A model generated the notes under the pieces. That model saw nothing but the letters and a program-made list of their open reading frames with translations. It had not been told where the DNA came from and searched no databases. This document shows positions 1-6,818 of a stretch of DNA of 32,127 nucleotides, in pieces. This stretch comes from Clostridium sp. Lineage in GTDB: Bacteria; Bacteroidota; Bacteroidia; Bacteroidales; Bacteroidaceae. Positions within the stretch are counted from its first letter, which is position 1. Each line of letters starts with the position of its first letter. The DNA lies in the NCBI GenBank assembly GCA_023663705.1, contig JAMPGY010000023.1, forward strand, positions 6,189 through 38,315. The letters run 5' to 3'. The position numbers and the translations under genes are program-made.

Positions 1-98
1 AAACTCCTTCAGTACACGTAAATAAAGACCTTCAGTACACGTACATAAGAACCTTTAGCAGACGTAACGAAGAAACTTCATTGCGCATAATGAAGAAG
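1..98. repeat. Degenerate 23-bp tandem repeats (about four units)
   Basis: Units begin at about 6, 29, 52 and 76. The first two share 20 of 23 bases and both start CCTTCAGTACACGTA. The third and fourth are diverged but keep the CTT(C/T)A start and the A/G-rich end. The fourth contains a 7-bp inverted repeat, CTTCATT/AATGAAG (76-82 and 89-95). There are no spacers, so this is not a CRISPR array. The array probably continues left of the window. The function is unknown; it lies downstream of the flavoprotein gene and could affect transcript ends. Confidence 0.6.
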
Positions 99-278
99 CC
101 CCCACATGCGCATCCGGCAGCAACTTCAAAGCAACTATCGGTATTAAGAAAAAGATTTTTCATAATACATATTTATCTTGAATAAGATGAGTTCTTTGGC
201 GTTGTTCATATTCAGTATGGGTATTTCCAGCCGTGCATCCATATTCGTTGGAGCTACCGTTTCATTAAGACTTTCATA
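99..278. other. Intergenic stretch with no convincing gene
   Basis: No RNA gene is recognised here. On the minus strand, the reading frame of the neighbouring flavoprotein stays open for about 41 codons after its stop, from about 269 down to a TAA at 144-146. This could be chance or the remains of a longer C-terminus or a second gene. It has no RBS-like leader, and I cannot assign the peptide to a family. Confidence 0.4.
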
Positions 279-818
279 TTAGAATTTATCAGCAAGTGCG
301 GCAGCCTGCATGCAACCGTCCGTTTTATTAATATCACCCTCAACAAAAACACCCGGCACAAGGACTTCACCCACAATCTCCCATTTGAGTAATGCAGCGG
401 TACGTTCCATAGGAATCCTGACACCATCCATCACTGTCCGGTCATGTTCCTCACAACAACAGATGAGACCCATTTTTTTGCCTGCCACCTCCTTGCCTCC
501 GACAACCAATGAGAATACACGGTCAATCACACCTTTTATCTGCGCAGGAATGGAATACCAATATACTGGAATGGCATATACAATTGCATCTGAATCAAGA
601 ATTTGGGGAGCTATGATATTGAAATCATCATCAAACGAACAGGCTTTACCCTTCTTAAAACAAGTCATACAAGCACGACAACCGCCAATTTTCATCATGG
701 CGGCATCAAAACGTATCACTTCATGACCTTTCGCTTGGGCAGCCTTGATAAAGGCATCCGTCATAGCAAATGTGTTGCCTTTCTTTCGGGGGCTACCCGT
801 AATTACCAGGATTCTCAT
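279..818 (-). CDS. Iron-sulfur flavoprotein / NAD(P)H-dependent FMN reductase family
   Basis: This 179-aa flavodoxin-fold protein probably transfers electrons from a cytosolic donor to a small substrate such as a quinone. The FMN phosphate loop is seen at residues 7-16 (TGSPRKKGNT) and the second flavin-contact segment at about 85-105 (AIPVYWYSIPAQIKG). Cysteines at 47, 50, 53 and 60 form C-x2-C-x2-C-x6-C. This matches the compact [4Fe-4S] motif of the iron-sulfur flavoprotein (Isf) family, so it is likely more than a plain NADPH:quinone reductase. Its ATG overlaps the stop of the upstream NTF2-like gene by four bases (ATGA), so the two are translationally coupled. The HxlR regulator divergent from the pair probably controls both. 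The physiological substrate is not visible from sequence. Confidence 0.8.
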   Translation of the reverse strand: MRILVITGSPRKKGNTFAMTDAFIKAAQAKGHEVIRFDAAMMKIGGCRACMTCFKKGKACSFDDDFNIIAPQILDSDAIVYAIPVYWYSIPAQIKGVIDRVFSLVVGGKEVAGKKMGLICCCEEHDRTVMDGVRIPMERTAALLKWEIVGEVLVPGVFVEGDINKTDGCMQAAALADKF

Positions 819-1198
819 AGCTTGATTGTATCGGAATTTTGGTTATAGGCCTTAGCCACACATTTCCATTCCCCACCCAATTTAAGCAACAAGAGAAAAT
901 CTGTAAAATCTATACGACCGCCCCATTTCTCTTCAAGCACACGGACAACAGCAACGTTTTCCTCAACAGCAAGCACATCGATACGGGCTTTGAAGTCATT
1001 GCCAGCCCCAACAGTATCAACATTGTGGTAGAACTGCTCGATTGAACCATGTTCCAGCACACCGTCAAGCATGCCGAACAACACAGCATCATCAGTGAAC
1101 AGTGTCTTGGCATACTCACTGTTGCCCTCGGCAACACTCTTTACAAATTTCTCTGCAGCTTCCTGAACCGCTACGTATTCCTTTATTTCGCTTCGCAT
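815..1198 (-). CDS. NTF2-like (SnoaL-type) family protein
   Basis: This 127-aa protein has the alpha+beta cone pattern of the NTF2/SnoaL superfamily. An N-terminal helix (residues 10-30, EAAEKFVKSVAEG) is followed by a phrase of the type TLFTDDAVLFG, a helix over the mouth of the cone (HGSIEQFYHNVDTVG), and C-terminal strands with a VAKAYNQ ending. Members bind or isomerise small molecules, and many are of unknown substrate. It is the first gene of a two-gene unit and overlaps the flavoprotein gene by four bases. A promoter fits at 1231-1261. Pairing with an Isf-like flavoprotein and an HxlR regulator suggests a role in handling reactive carbonyl or quinone compounds, which is inference. Confidence 0.7.
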   Translation of the reverse strand: MRSEIKEYVAVQEAAEKFVKSVAEGNSEYAKTLFTDDAVLFGMLDGVLEHGSIEQFYHNVDTVGAGNDFKARIDVLAVEENVAVVRVLEEKWGGRIDFTDFLLLLKLGGEWKCVAKAYNQNSDTIKL

Positions 1199-1230
1199 AA
1201 TGAATTGATTTATAATGTTTATTTTCGCAG

Positions 1231-1261
1231 CAAAATTACGCCAGTATTTTAACTTTCACAA
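1231..1261 (-). promoter_or_regulatory. Promoter of the NTF2-like/flavoprotein operon
   Basis: On the minus strand there is a -7 box TAATTTTG (1238-1231), which fits TAnnTTTG, and a TTG (1261-1259) 20 bp upstream. The leader to the ATG at 1198 would be about 25 nt. The box lies directly beside the outer TACCGAA half-site of the HxlR control region. Confidence 0.6.
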
Positions 1262-1262
1262 G

Positions 1263-1301
1263 TACCGAAAAACTTTTCATATACCGAATAATTTTTCGGT
1301 A
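1263..1301. promoter_or_regulatory. Putative HxlR operator: three TACCGAA half-sites
   Basis: TACCGAAAAA (1263-1272) is a perfect inverted repeat of TTTTTCGGTA (1292-1301). A third copy, TACCGAA (1282-1288), lies 19 bp from the first in direct orientation and makes a 7-bp palindrome with the last copy across a 6-bp spacer. The sites fill the gap between two divergent promoters. Binding by the adjacent HxlR protein is inferred from position and symmetry. Confidence 0.6.
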
Positions 1302-1324
1302 TTCTGATTTTCAGGAATATTGAT

Positions 1325-1332
1325 TATCTTTG
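1325..1332 (+). promoter_or_regulatory. -7 box of the HxlR regulator gene
   Basis: TATCTTTG fits TAnnTTTG and lies 18 bp before the ATG at 1351. It covers the TTG codon at 1330, which rules out that upstream start. The half-site ending at 1301 sits where the -33 region should be, consistent with autorepression. Confidence 0.55.
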
Positions 1333-1350
1333 TATCAACAAAATCGTAAT

Positions 1351-1707
1351 ATGGCATACGAAAAGAAAATACCGGTGGACTTGGATTGTCCACTACGATT
1401 GACAATGAGTTTAATAGAATCCAAATGGAAATCATGCATTCTGGATGAATTGCGTACGGGTGCACCCATGCGCCCAAGCGAAATACATAAATGTTTGCCG
1501 GAGGCGGCTTCCAGAGTGCTTGATATACAACTCAAAGAAATGGTAGAGGATGGGCTTGTTGTTAAGACTATATTCCCCGAATTGCCCCCACGCTCTGAAT
1601 ATCAAATCACAAAACTTGGCCAATCATTACTTCCAATTATAGATTCCATGCTCAAATGGGGTGAGGAACATTACGATCTGTTTGAGAAAAAGTATGGCAA
1701 GAAATAG
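1351..1707 (+). CDS. HxlR-family winged-helix transcriptional regulator
   Basis: This 118-aa single-domain DNA-binding protein has the HxlR pattern: CPLRLTMSLIESKWKSCIL near the N-terminus, the recognition-helix region around RPSEIHKCLPEAASRVLDIQL, the wing with a Y-x-IT element (SEYQITKLGQ), and a C-terminal dimerisation helix (LPIIDSMLKWGEEHY). ATG 1351 is chosen over the in-frame TTG at 1330 because the -7 box overlaps that TTG. Cys13 sits just before the first conserved Pro, close to the thiol used by characterised redox-sensing HxlR proteins such as HypR. It is divergent from the NTF2-like/flavoprotein pair and likely controls it and itself. The inducer is unknown; an electrophile or oxidant is inferred. 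Confidence 0.88.
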   Translation: MAYEKKIPVDLDCPLRLTMSLIESKWKSCILDELRTGAPMRPSEIHKCLPEAASRVLDIQLKEMVEDGLVVKTIFPELPPRSEYQITKLGQSLLPIIDSMLKWGEEHYDLFEKKYGKK

Positions 1708-1862
1708 CTTTTGTTCTTTTTCTTTGCGGATGAATTGCATTTGTGTGCTTGGTCGGATATTCCGATCTTCCACGTAAGCTTCTCCAGTCTTCTTAACACA
1801 TAATCTTGGACGAAACAGAACAATACACTATGTTAGTCCAAACGTATCACGGATGCAATAAA

Positions 1863-1910
1863 ATAATAAAATGGCAACAGTTTCTTTGCGTTCTGCTGCC
1901 ATTTTATTAT
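1863..1910. terminator. Bidirectional terminator between convergent genes
   Basis: A long inverted repeat pairs 1863-1880 with 1893-1910 over about 18 bp with one mismatch (core ATAAAATGGCA/TGCCATTTTAT). The A/T-rich outer stem supplies a U-run in either direction. It lies between the HxlR gene and the oppositely oriented GH57 gene. Confidence 0.75.
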
Positions 1911-1983
1911 GGTGAATTTAAAAATTCAGTAAAGCATTGACTCATCGCTCACACCGTTTCAGGCGGAATCATGAGCCGAAAAG

Positions 1984-3363
1984 TCAAGCCTTCTTAGCCG
2001 CCGACCTCTTAGCCTTGGATTTCTCCTCTGTCGCTTCAGTAGTCTTCTTGGCCGGCGTGGCCTTACCCTCAAGCTTCTTCAAACGAGTGGTGAGACGGGC
2101 TATCTCCTTATCCTTCACATTCAGTTCTTCACCCTGGTTCTTGATGGTAGTAAGCAGGGCATTCAGTTCCTCGTTATCGATATCGGTGGGATACAAGTTA
2201 TTGACACGGTTGATGAAATCACCGACTATGTTCATGTAATTGGTAAACGCATCATAAGGAGAATCGTAAATGCCTCGATAGCCTCCAACATTAACCGGCT
2301 TAGTGGACATGAAACGGAAGTTGTTCGTGGCCTGCAGATAGTCCCAATCCTGCTTGATGCGACGGTCGTTGCAGATGCGTACACGATCGGCCACACTGTA
2401 CAACTTGTCGAAAGCTTCACGCTGCATGAGATTGCCCAACCAGCAACTGGTGTCGCGTTCTTCGTCGACCCAAGTCATCGGATAAGGTACATTTACGGCA
2501 TCCACCGACTTGGTGTCGGCAATAATCTCGGAAGGTGTGGCGAAACGGATGCCACGCTCCTTGGCGCATGCCGGAAGAGCCTTCAGGAATTCGAGGATAT
2601 TGGACGACAAAGGCTGGAAAATGCCAATGGCACAAAGTTCCATAAAGATATTAACCACCTGTTCTTCTTCAGGCAAGGCGGCAATCCAGTTCATATATGT
2701 GTCGGCAAAAAGCGGATATTCGTTCCACTGTGAATTGTTGAAGCGCAGGCTGATGTCGTCTGACAACTTGTAGTCGCGGAGCAACAGTTTCAAGTTGGGA
2801 TTCATGTTGCAGTGATACACGAAGTGAGGACTCTTCCAGCCCAGCACATGCTTGGCGCCCTCCGTAAGCATTCCCTTGAAGCCCATTGTGGAAACCGTGT
2901 AACCGATTTCGTCAGAATAGAGCAAAGAGGAGTTGCGGAATACTTTGGGAGTCTGACCAAACAATTCCTTGATTTTTCGGCACATGCGCTGCACTTCTTC
3001 CTTGAAAGACTCTTCATTGGCCAAGGATGACAAGCCGTGGGAATAGGGTTCGGCCAAGAACTCCACACACCCCGTAGCGCTCAGCTCCTGAAGCAACTCA
3101 ATGACGTGTGGTGCGTGATTCTCCAACAGTTCCACTGCACAGCCTGATAAAGACAAGGCTATCTTGAAATCCTTGCCATACATCTTTGTCATTTCGAGCA
3201 GCGTGTTCAGTGCCGGCACATAAGAACGCTCGGCCGTCTCCGTAATGCTACGCTCGTTCTCGTAATCATCATAATAGTAATGATCCGTGCCTATCTCAAA
3301 GAAACGATAACGTTTCAGATGAATATTTTGGTGAATCTCAAAATAAAGACAAATGGTTTTCAT
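1984..3363 (-). CDS. GH57 alpha-amylase-like protein, probably non-catalytic, with coiled-coil/basic tail
   Basis: This 459-aa protein has no signal peptide and is the last gene of the glycogen operon. It matches glycoside hydrolase family 57: the N-terminal strand with HQ at 11-12, GTDHYYYDDYENE (25-37), and the barrel region up to about 280. The nucleophile motif of active GH57 amylases (FRN-T-E-L type) reads FRNSSL here (142-147), with Ser146 at the Glu position. The acid motif (FMDYETFGEHQ type) reads FMELCAIGIFQ (240-250), so Asp is replaced and the rest degraded. Alpha-amylase-like GH57 proteins lacking catalytic residues are known in Bacteroides. Residues about 400-435 look like a coiled coil, and the last 25 are Lys/Ala-rich. 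It may be a glycogen-binding or scaffold protein; residue alignment is from memory. Confidence 0.8.
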   Translation of the reverse strand: MKTICLYFEIHQNIHLKRYRFFEIGTDHYYYDDYENERSITETAERSYVPALNTLLEMTKMYGKDFKIALSLSGCAVELLENHAPHVIELLQELSATGCVEFLAEPYSHGLSSLANEESFKEEVQRMCRKIKELFGQTPKVFRNSSLLYSDEIGYTVSTMGFKGMLTEGAKHVLGWKSPHFVYHCNMNPNLKLLLRDYKLSDDISLRFNNSQWNEYPLFADTYMNWIAALPEEEQVVNIFMELCAIGIFQPLSSNILEFLKALPACAKERGIRFATPSEIIADTKSVDAVNVPYPMTWVDEERDTSCWLGNLMQREAFDKLYSVADRVRICNDRRIKQDWDYLQATNNFRFMSTKPVNVGGYRGIYDSPYDAFTNYMNIVGDFINRVNNLYPTDIDNEELNALLTTIKNQGEELNVKDKEIARLTTRLKKLEGKATPAKKTTEATEEKSKAKRSAAKKA

Positions 3364-3380
3364 ACGAAAGATTTATTAGA

Positions 3381-4661
3381 TTATTTACATTTTTCGATCG
3401 TTTCCTCATAAAGTCTGCGGATACGCAGACCTACTTTTTCCCAAGTGATTCCGTCCACTTCCTTCTTACCCTCTACCTGAAGGTATTCGTGGAATCCGGG
3501 ATTGGTGCACAGCGAATACATGGCATCGGCCATTGCATCAATGTCCCAATAATCGGTCTTGATGCACTTGTCGAGAATCTCGGCACAGCCGGACTGCTTG
3601 CTGATGATTGTGGGTACTCCACTCTGCATGGCCTCCAAAGGCGATATTCCGAACGGTTCCGAAACGGACGGCATCACATAGACATCGCTGTCGCGGAAAC
3701 ACTCGAACACCTGCTTACCCTTCATGAAGCCCGGGAAATGGCAACGGTCGGCAATTCCATAGGCTGCCGCCATCTCGATCATTGCATTCATCATATCTCC
3801 GCTACCGGCGAAACAGAAGCGCACATTACGTGTACGATCCAACACCCTCCGAGCCGCTTCGATGAAATATTCCGGTCCCTTCTGCATGGTGATGCGACCG
3901 AGGAAAGTCACCACCTTTTCCTTTCGCTCGCTACTGGGCTTACGCTGATCCACAATGGCCTGCAATTCGGGCGCCAAAGGATAGACCGCATTGTGCATGG
4001 CGAAACATTTGGCCGGATCCTGATGATAGTGATTGATTACGGTCTGACGCGTCAGTTCACTGACACACATGATGCAATCGGCGTGATCCATACCGTTCTT
4101 CTCGATACTGTACACCGTTGGATTGACATTGCCACGGCTACGGTCGAAGTCTGTGGCATGCACATGAATCACGAGCGGTTTGCCACTTACCTGCTTGGCG
4201 TGAATGCCTGCAGGGAAAGTCAGCCAGTCGTGCGCATGAATGATGTCGAAACTCTGCTGACGCGCCACAACTCCCGCTATGATGGAATAGTTGTTGATTT
4301 CCTCGTGAAGGTTCGAGGGATAGCCTCCCGCAAATTCCATGCAACCGAGGTCATTGACGTGCATATAGTTAAAATCGGCATACAGGTGGTCACGCAACTG
4401 ATAATACAATTCGGGGGACATCAGCTGCCCGATACGGTCTTTCACATAGTCGTAGTGTACGTCACGCCATACGATAGGTACGCAATTCATGGCCAAAATG
4501 TTTGCACTCCGCTGGTCTTCGTCACCAAACGGCCGGGGCAAACACAGGGTGATATCCATGTCACCCTGTGCATGAAGCCCTTCGGTGATACCAAAATTAG
4601 CTGTTGCGAGTCCTCCGAATACATGAGGAGGAAACTCCCACCCAAACATCAAAACTTTCAT
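3381..4661 (-). CDS. Glycogen synthase-like GT-B glycosyltransferase
   Basis: This 426-aa cytosolic retaining GT-B glycosyltransferase probably extends alpha-1,4-glucan from a nucleotide-glucose donor. The N-terminal domain begins with MFGWEFPPHVFGGL (5-18), the glycine loop seen in glycogen synthase-type enzymes, followed by HAHDW (142-146). The C-terminal domain has GRITMQKG (255-262), with the Arg and Lys that bind the donor phosphates, and the E-x7-E motif in SEPFGISPLE (E335 and E343). Its ATG overlaps the stop of the debranching enzyme gene by four bases, and the GH57 gene starts 17 bp after its stop, so the three are one operon. It is shorter than bacterial GlgA (about 480 aa) and closer to the GT4/GT5-like enzymes found in this position in Bacteroidetes. 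Donor preference cannot be read from sequence. Confidence 0.85.
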   Translation of the reverse strand: MKVLMFGWEFPPHVFGGLATANFGITEGLHAQGDMDITLCLPRPFGDEDQRSANILAMNCVPIVWRDVHYDYVKDRIGQLMSPELYYQLRDHLYADFNYMHVNDLGCMEFAGGYPSNLHEEINNYSIIAGVVARQQSFDIIHAHDWLTFPAGIHAKQVSGKPLVIHVHATDFDRSRGNVNPTVYSIEKNGMDHADCIMCVSELTRQTVINHYHQDPAKCFAMHNAVYPLAPELQAIVDQRKPSSERKEKVVTFLGRITMQKGPEYFIEAARRVLDRTRNVRFCFAGSGDMMNAMIEMAAAYGIADRCHFPGFMKGKQVFECFRDSDVYVMPSVSEPFGISPLEAMQSGVPTIISKQSGCAEILDKCIKTDYWDIDAMADAMYSLCTNPGFHEYLQVEGKKEVDGITWEKVGLRIRRLYEETIEKCK

Positions 4662-6622
4662 CTCTGCTCCTCCTCTTGTAATTGCATATTATACTTTTCC
4701 AATAACTTCACAACACGCATGATCTCGGCCACATTCATGGCAAAAGAGATGGCTCCACGTCCATGGAACGGCGGATTACCGTCAAACAATTCCGGGATGG
4801 TGCCTATACAATGGTAGAACAGTTCCTCTTCATATCCCACCAACTGGCGTTCGATAAAACTGATTTTGCTGTTCTTATATATACGCAAGCAGGCTTCCAT
4901 GTAGAATCCCGCCAGCCAAGGCCAGGCCGTGCCCTGGTGATAGGCATAGTCACGCTGTATCTGCGGACCCACATACATGGGATTGTAGCCACCGCTCTTG
5001 GGACTCAGCGAACGTAATCCCTTCGGCGTAAGCAATTCCTTGGTACACAAGTCGAGTATTTTCTTTTTCTGTGCCGCATTCAATGGAGAATATTCAAATG
5101 CCACCGTAAATATCATGTTCGGCCGGACACTCCAATCTACTCCGTTACCGTCCACGTAATCGAACAAGTAATTGTGCTCATTCATAAACACATTCTTGAA
5201 CGATTCACCCGCCTCCGCCGCAAAGGCTTCTATCTCCTCCGCCTGCTCTGTCTTGTTCGTGATACGTGATATCTTCGCACAGAACATCAGTGCGTTATAC
5301 CAAAGTGCATTAAATTCCACGATATAACCTGAACGCGGAATAATGGGGCGACCGTTAGCCGTGGAATTCATCCACGTAATAGCCTTGTCACGCCCGTCGG
5401 CATACACGAGGCGATTTTTCATCACCTGCAGATTCGGATGTCCCCCACGCAGAATATATTCAATAATGTCGCGCAGCAAAACTCCATATTTCTCTATACA
5501 TTTTTCTTCCGAAACAATGTTGAAATACTGCTGGATGCACCATACCGCCCACAACAGGACATCAGGGTGTTCCATTTCGTAAATCCGCACGCTCAGAGGT
5601 CTGCCTTCCATAAAATCACGTATGCCCTTTTCTGCCGTAGTCATACATAATTCAAACTGCTCCACCTCATCGTTCGTAAGCGTGAGTCCGGGTAATGAAA
5701 TAAACATATCACGGGCGCGACACTTGAACCATGGATAGCCGGCAAGCACATAGTTTTCCCCATCACGATGGTTGTAGAACTGATGAGCGGAATTAACCAG
5801 ACAATGATAGAAATTATCGCGGGGCGTACGCACATTCACCTCAAACTCGGCAATCTGCTTCAATCGGTTCGTCATAATCTCCGAGAGACCGGCCGAGAAT
5901 ACCACACTTTCACCTTTCTTTATAGTAAACTCAAAATAGCCGGGCACATACAAATCTTCATTGGACGCATAGCCCCTCTCCTGCTCCTTGGGATATTCCA
6001 CCCCACGGTACCAATCGGGCTGATAGACGAACTCGTTCTTCTTGTTCAACTGCATGAATAATTCCGGATACCCCTCGTACATACAGGTCTTTATGCCGTT
6101 GCTCACCAATTGGTAGTCGCGGCTGGCTCTTCCGTTCTCATGCGTGTATTCGCGCACGCTGCGGAAAGCTAAAAAAGGACGCAGACGTATCGTTGTGGGC
6201 GAATGGGCTTCCATCAGCGTGTAGCGGATAATGATACGATTCTCGTAATGCTGGAACACCTGTTCCTTTTTCAATACCACGCCTCCCACACGGTAAACCG
6301 TAGTCGGAACCTGCTGGCATTCGAACTCACGGATATACTTATGACCTCGGGGACTGAAGTTATCACCCTGGTATTTATGCAATCCCAAATTAAACTCCGC
6401 ACCATGCTGGATCACTGTCTCGTCCAATGAAGACAACAGCACATGATTCTCATCGTCAAGAGACGGAATGGGAACAACCAGCAAACCGTGATACTTTCTC
6501 GTGTTACAATCGACAATTGTAGAACAAGAATAGGCTCCGGAACGATTGGAACGCAAAACCTCCTTGGGCAACGATTCTTCCAGATTGGTCATCAGAGTCT
6601 TGTCAAATCGTAAATAACTCAT
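4658..6622 (-). CDS. Glycogen debranching enzyme (amylo-alpha-1,6-glucosidase family)
   Basis: This 654-aa protein is the first gene of the glycogen operon and probably hydrolyses alpha-1,6 branch points. Residues 1-260 match the beta-rich N-terminal domain of bacterial and archaeal debranching enzymes (RSGAYSCSTI, NTRKYHGLLV). Residues 280-645 match the (alpha/alpha)6 C-terminal domain: RARDMFISLPGL (302-313), the EFNALWYNAL segment (436-445) and YHQGTAWPW (561-569). Archaeal and eukaryotic homologues commonly have TWMD where this protein has TWMN (416-419), so a key acidic residue could be missing, but I cannot confirm that this Asp is the catalytic one. No glgC or glgB lies in the window. 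The start at 6622 leaves about 40 nt of leader behind a -7 box. Confidence 0.88.
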   Translation of the reverse strand: MSYLRFDKTLMTNLEESLPKEVLRSNRSGAYSCSTIVDCNTRKYHGLLVVPIPSLDDENHVLLSSLDETVIQHGAEFNLGLHKYQGDNFSPRGHKYIREFECQQVPTTVYRVGGVVLKKEQVFQHYENRIIIRYTLMEAHSPTTIRLRPFLAFRSVREYTHENGRASRDYQLVSNGIKTCMYEGYPELFMQLNKKNEFVYQPDWYRGVEYPKEQERGYASNEDLYVPGYFEFTIKKGESVVFSAGLSEIMTNRLKQIAEFEVNVRTPRDNFYHCLVNSAHQFYNHRDGENYVLAGYPWFKCRARDMFISLPGLTLTNDEVEQFELCMTTAEKGIRDFMEGRPLSVRIYEMEHPDVLLWAVWCIQQYFNIVSEEKCIEKYGVLLRDIIEYILRGGHPNLQVMKNRLVYADGRDKAITWMNSTANGRPIIPRSGYIVEFNALWYNALMFCAKISRITNKTEQAEEIEAFAAEAGESFKNVFMNEHNYLFDYVDGNGVDWSVRPNMIFTVAFEYSPLNAAQKKKILDLCTKELLTPKGLRSLSPKSGGYNPMYVGPQIQRDYAYHQGTAWPWLAGFYMEACLRIYKNSKISFIERQLVGYEEELFYHCIGTIPELFDGNPPFHGRGAISFAMNVAEIMRVVKLLEKYNMQLQEEEQR

Positions 6623-6663
6623 AGTAGATATTTTAAGGTAGTATATACTTTTTAACCGTTCTC

Positions 6664-6671
6664 CAAAAATA
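6664..6671 (-). promoter_or_regulatory. -7 box of the glycogen operon
   Basis: TATTTTTG on the minus strand fits TAnnTTTG. The leader to ATG 6622 is about 35 nt. No TTG is found at the expected -33 position, which would fit activator dependence. The facing Crp/Fnr gene is a candidate regulator, by position only. Confidence 0.45.
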
Positions 6672-6777
6672 ATGAAAAAGGATGAGAACAGAAAGGAAAC
6701 CCCTAAAAAAATGGTTGAAATATGTCGTAAAATATAGTTTTAATGACACATCAGTCGGTGGAACAGAAGTTTTTTAC

Positions 6778-6785
6778 TAATTTTG
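6778..6785 (+). promoter_or_regulatory. -7 box of the Crp/Fnr regulator gene
   Basis: TAATTTTG fits TAnnTTTG. It covers the TTG codon at 6783, so that in-frame upstream start is unlikely and the ATG at 6819 is preferred. A clear -33 element is not visible. Confidence 0.5.
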
Positions 6786-6818
6786 CACATAAAGAATCAA
6801 TACAGGTTTAAGGCAAAG

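Noticed and set aside
1-98. CRISPR array at the left edge
   Set aside because: Repeat units are directly adjacent with no spacers and diverge from each other, and no cas gene is present.
3489-4817. 442-codon plus-strand frame opposite the glycosyltransferase
   Set aside because: It is antisense to a clear GT-B enzyme, shows no recognisable fold and has no promoter.
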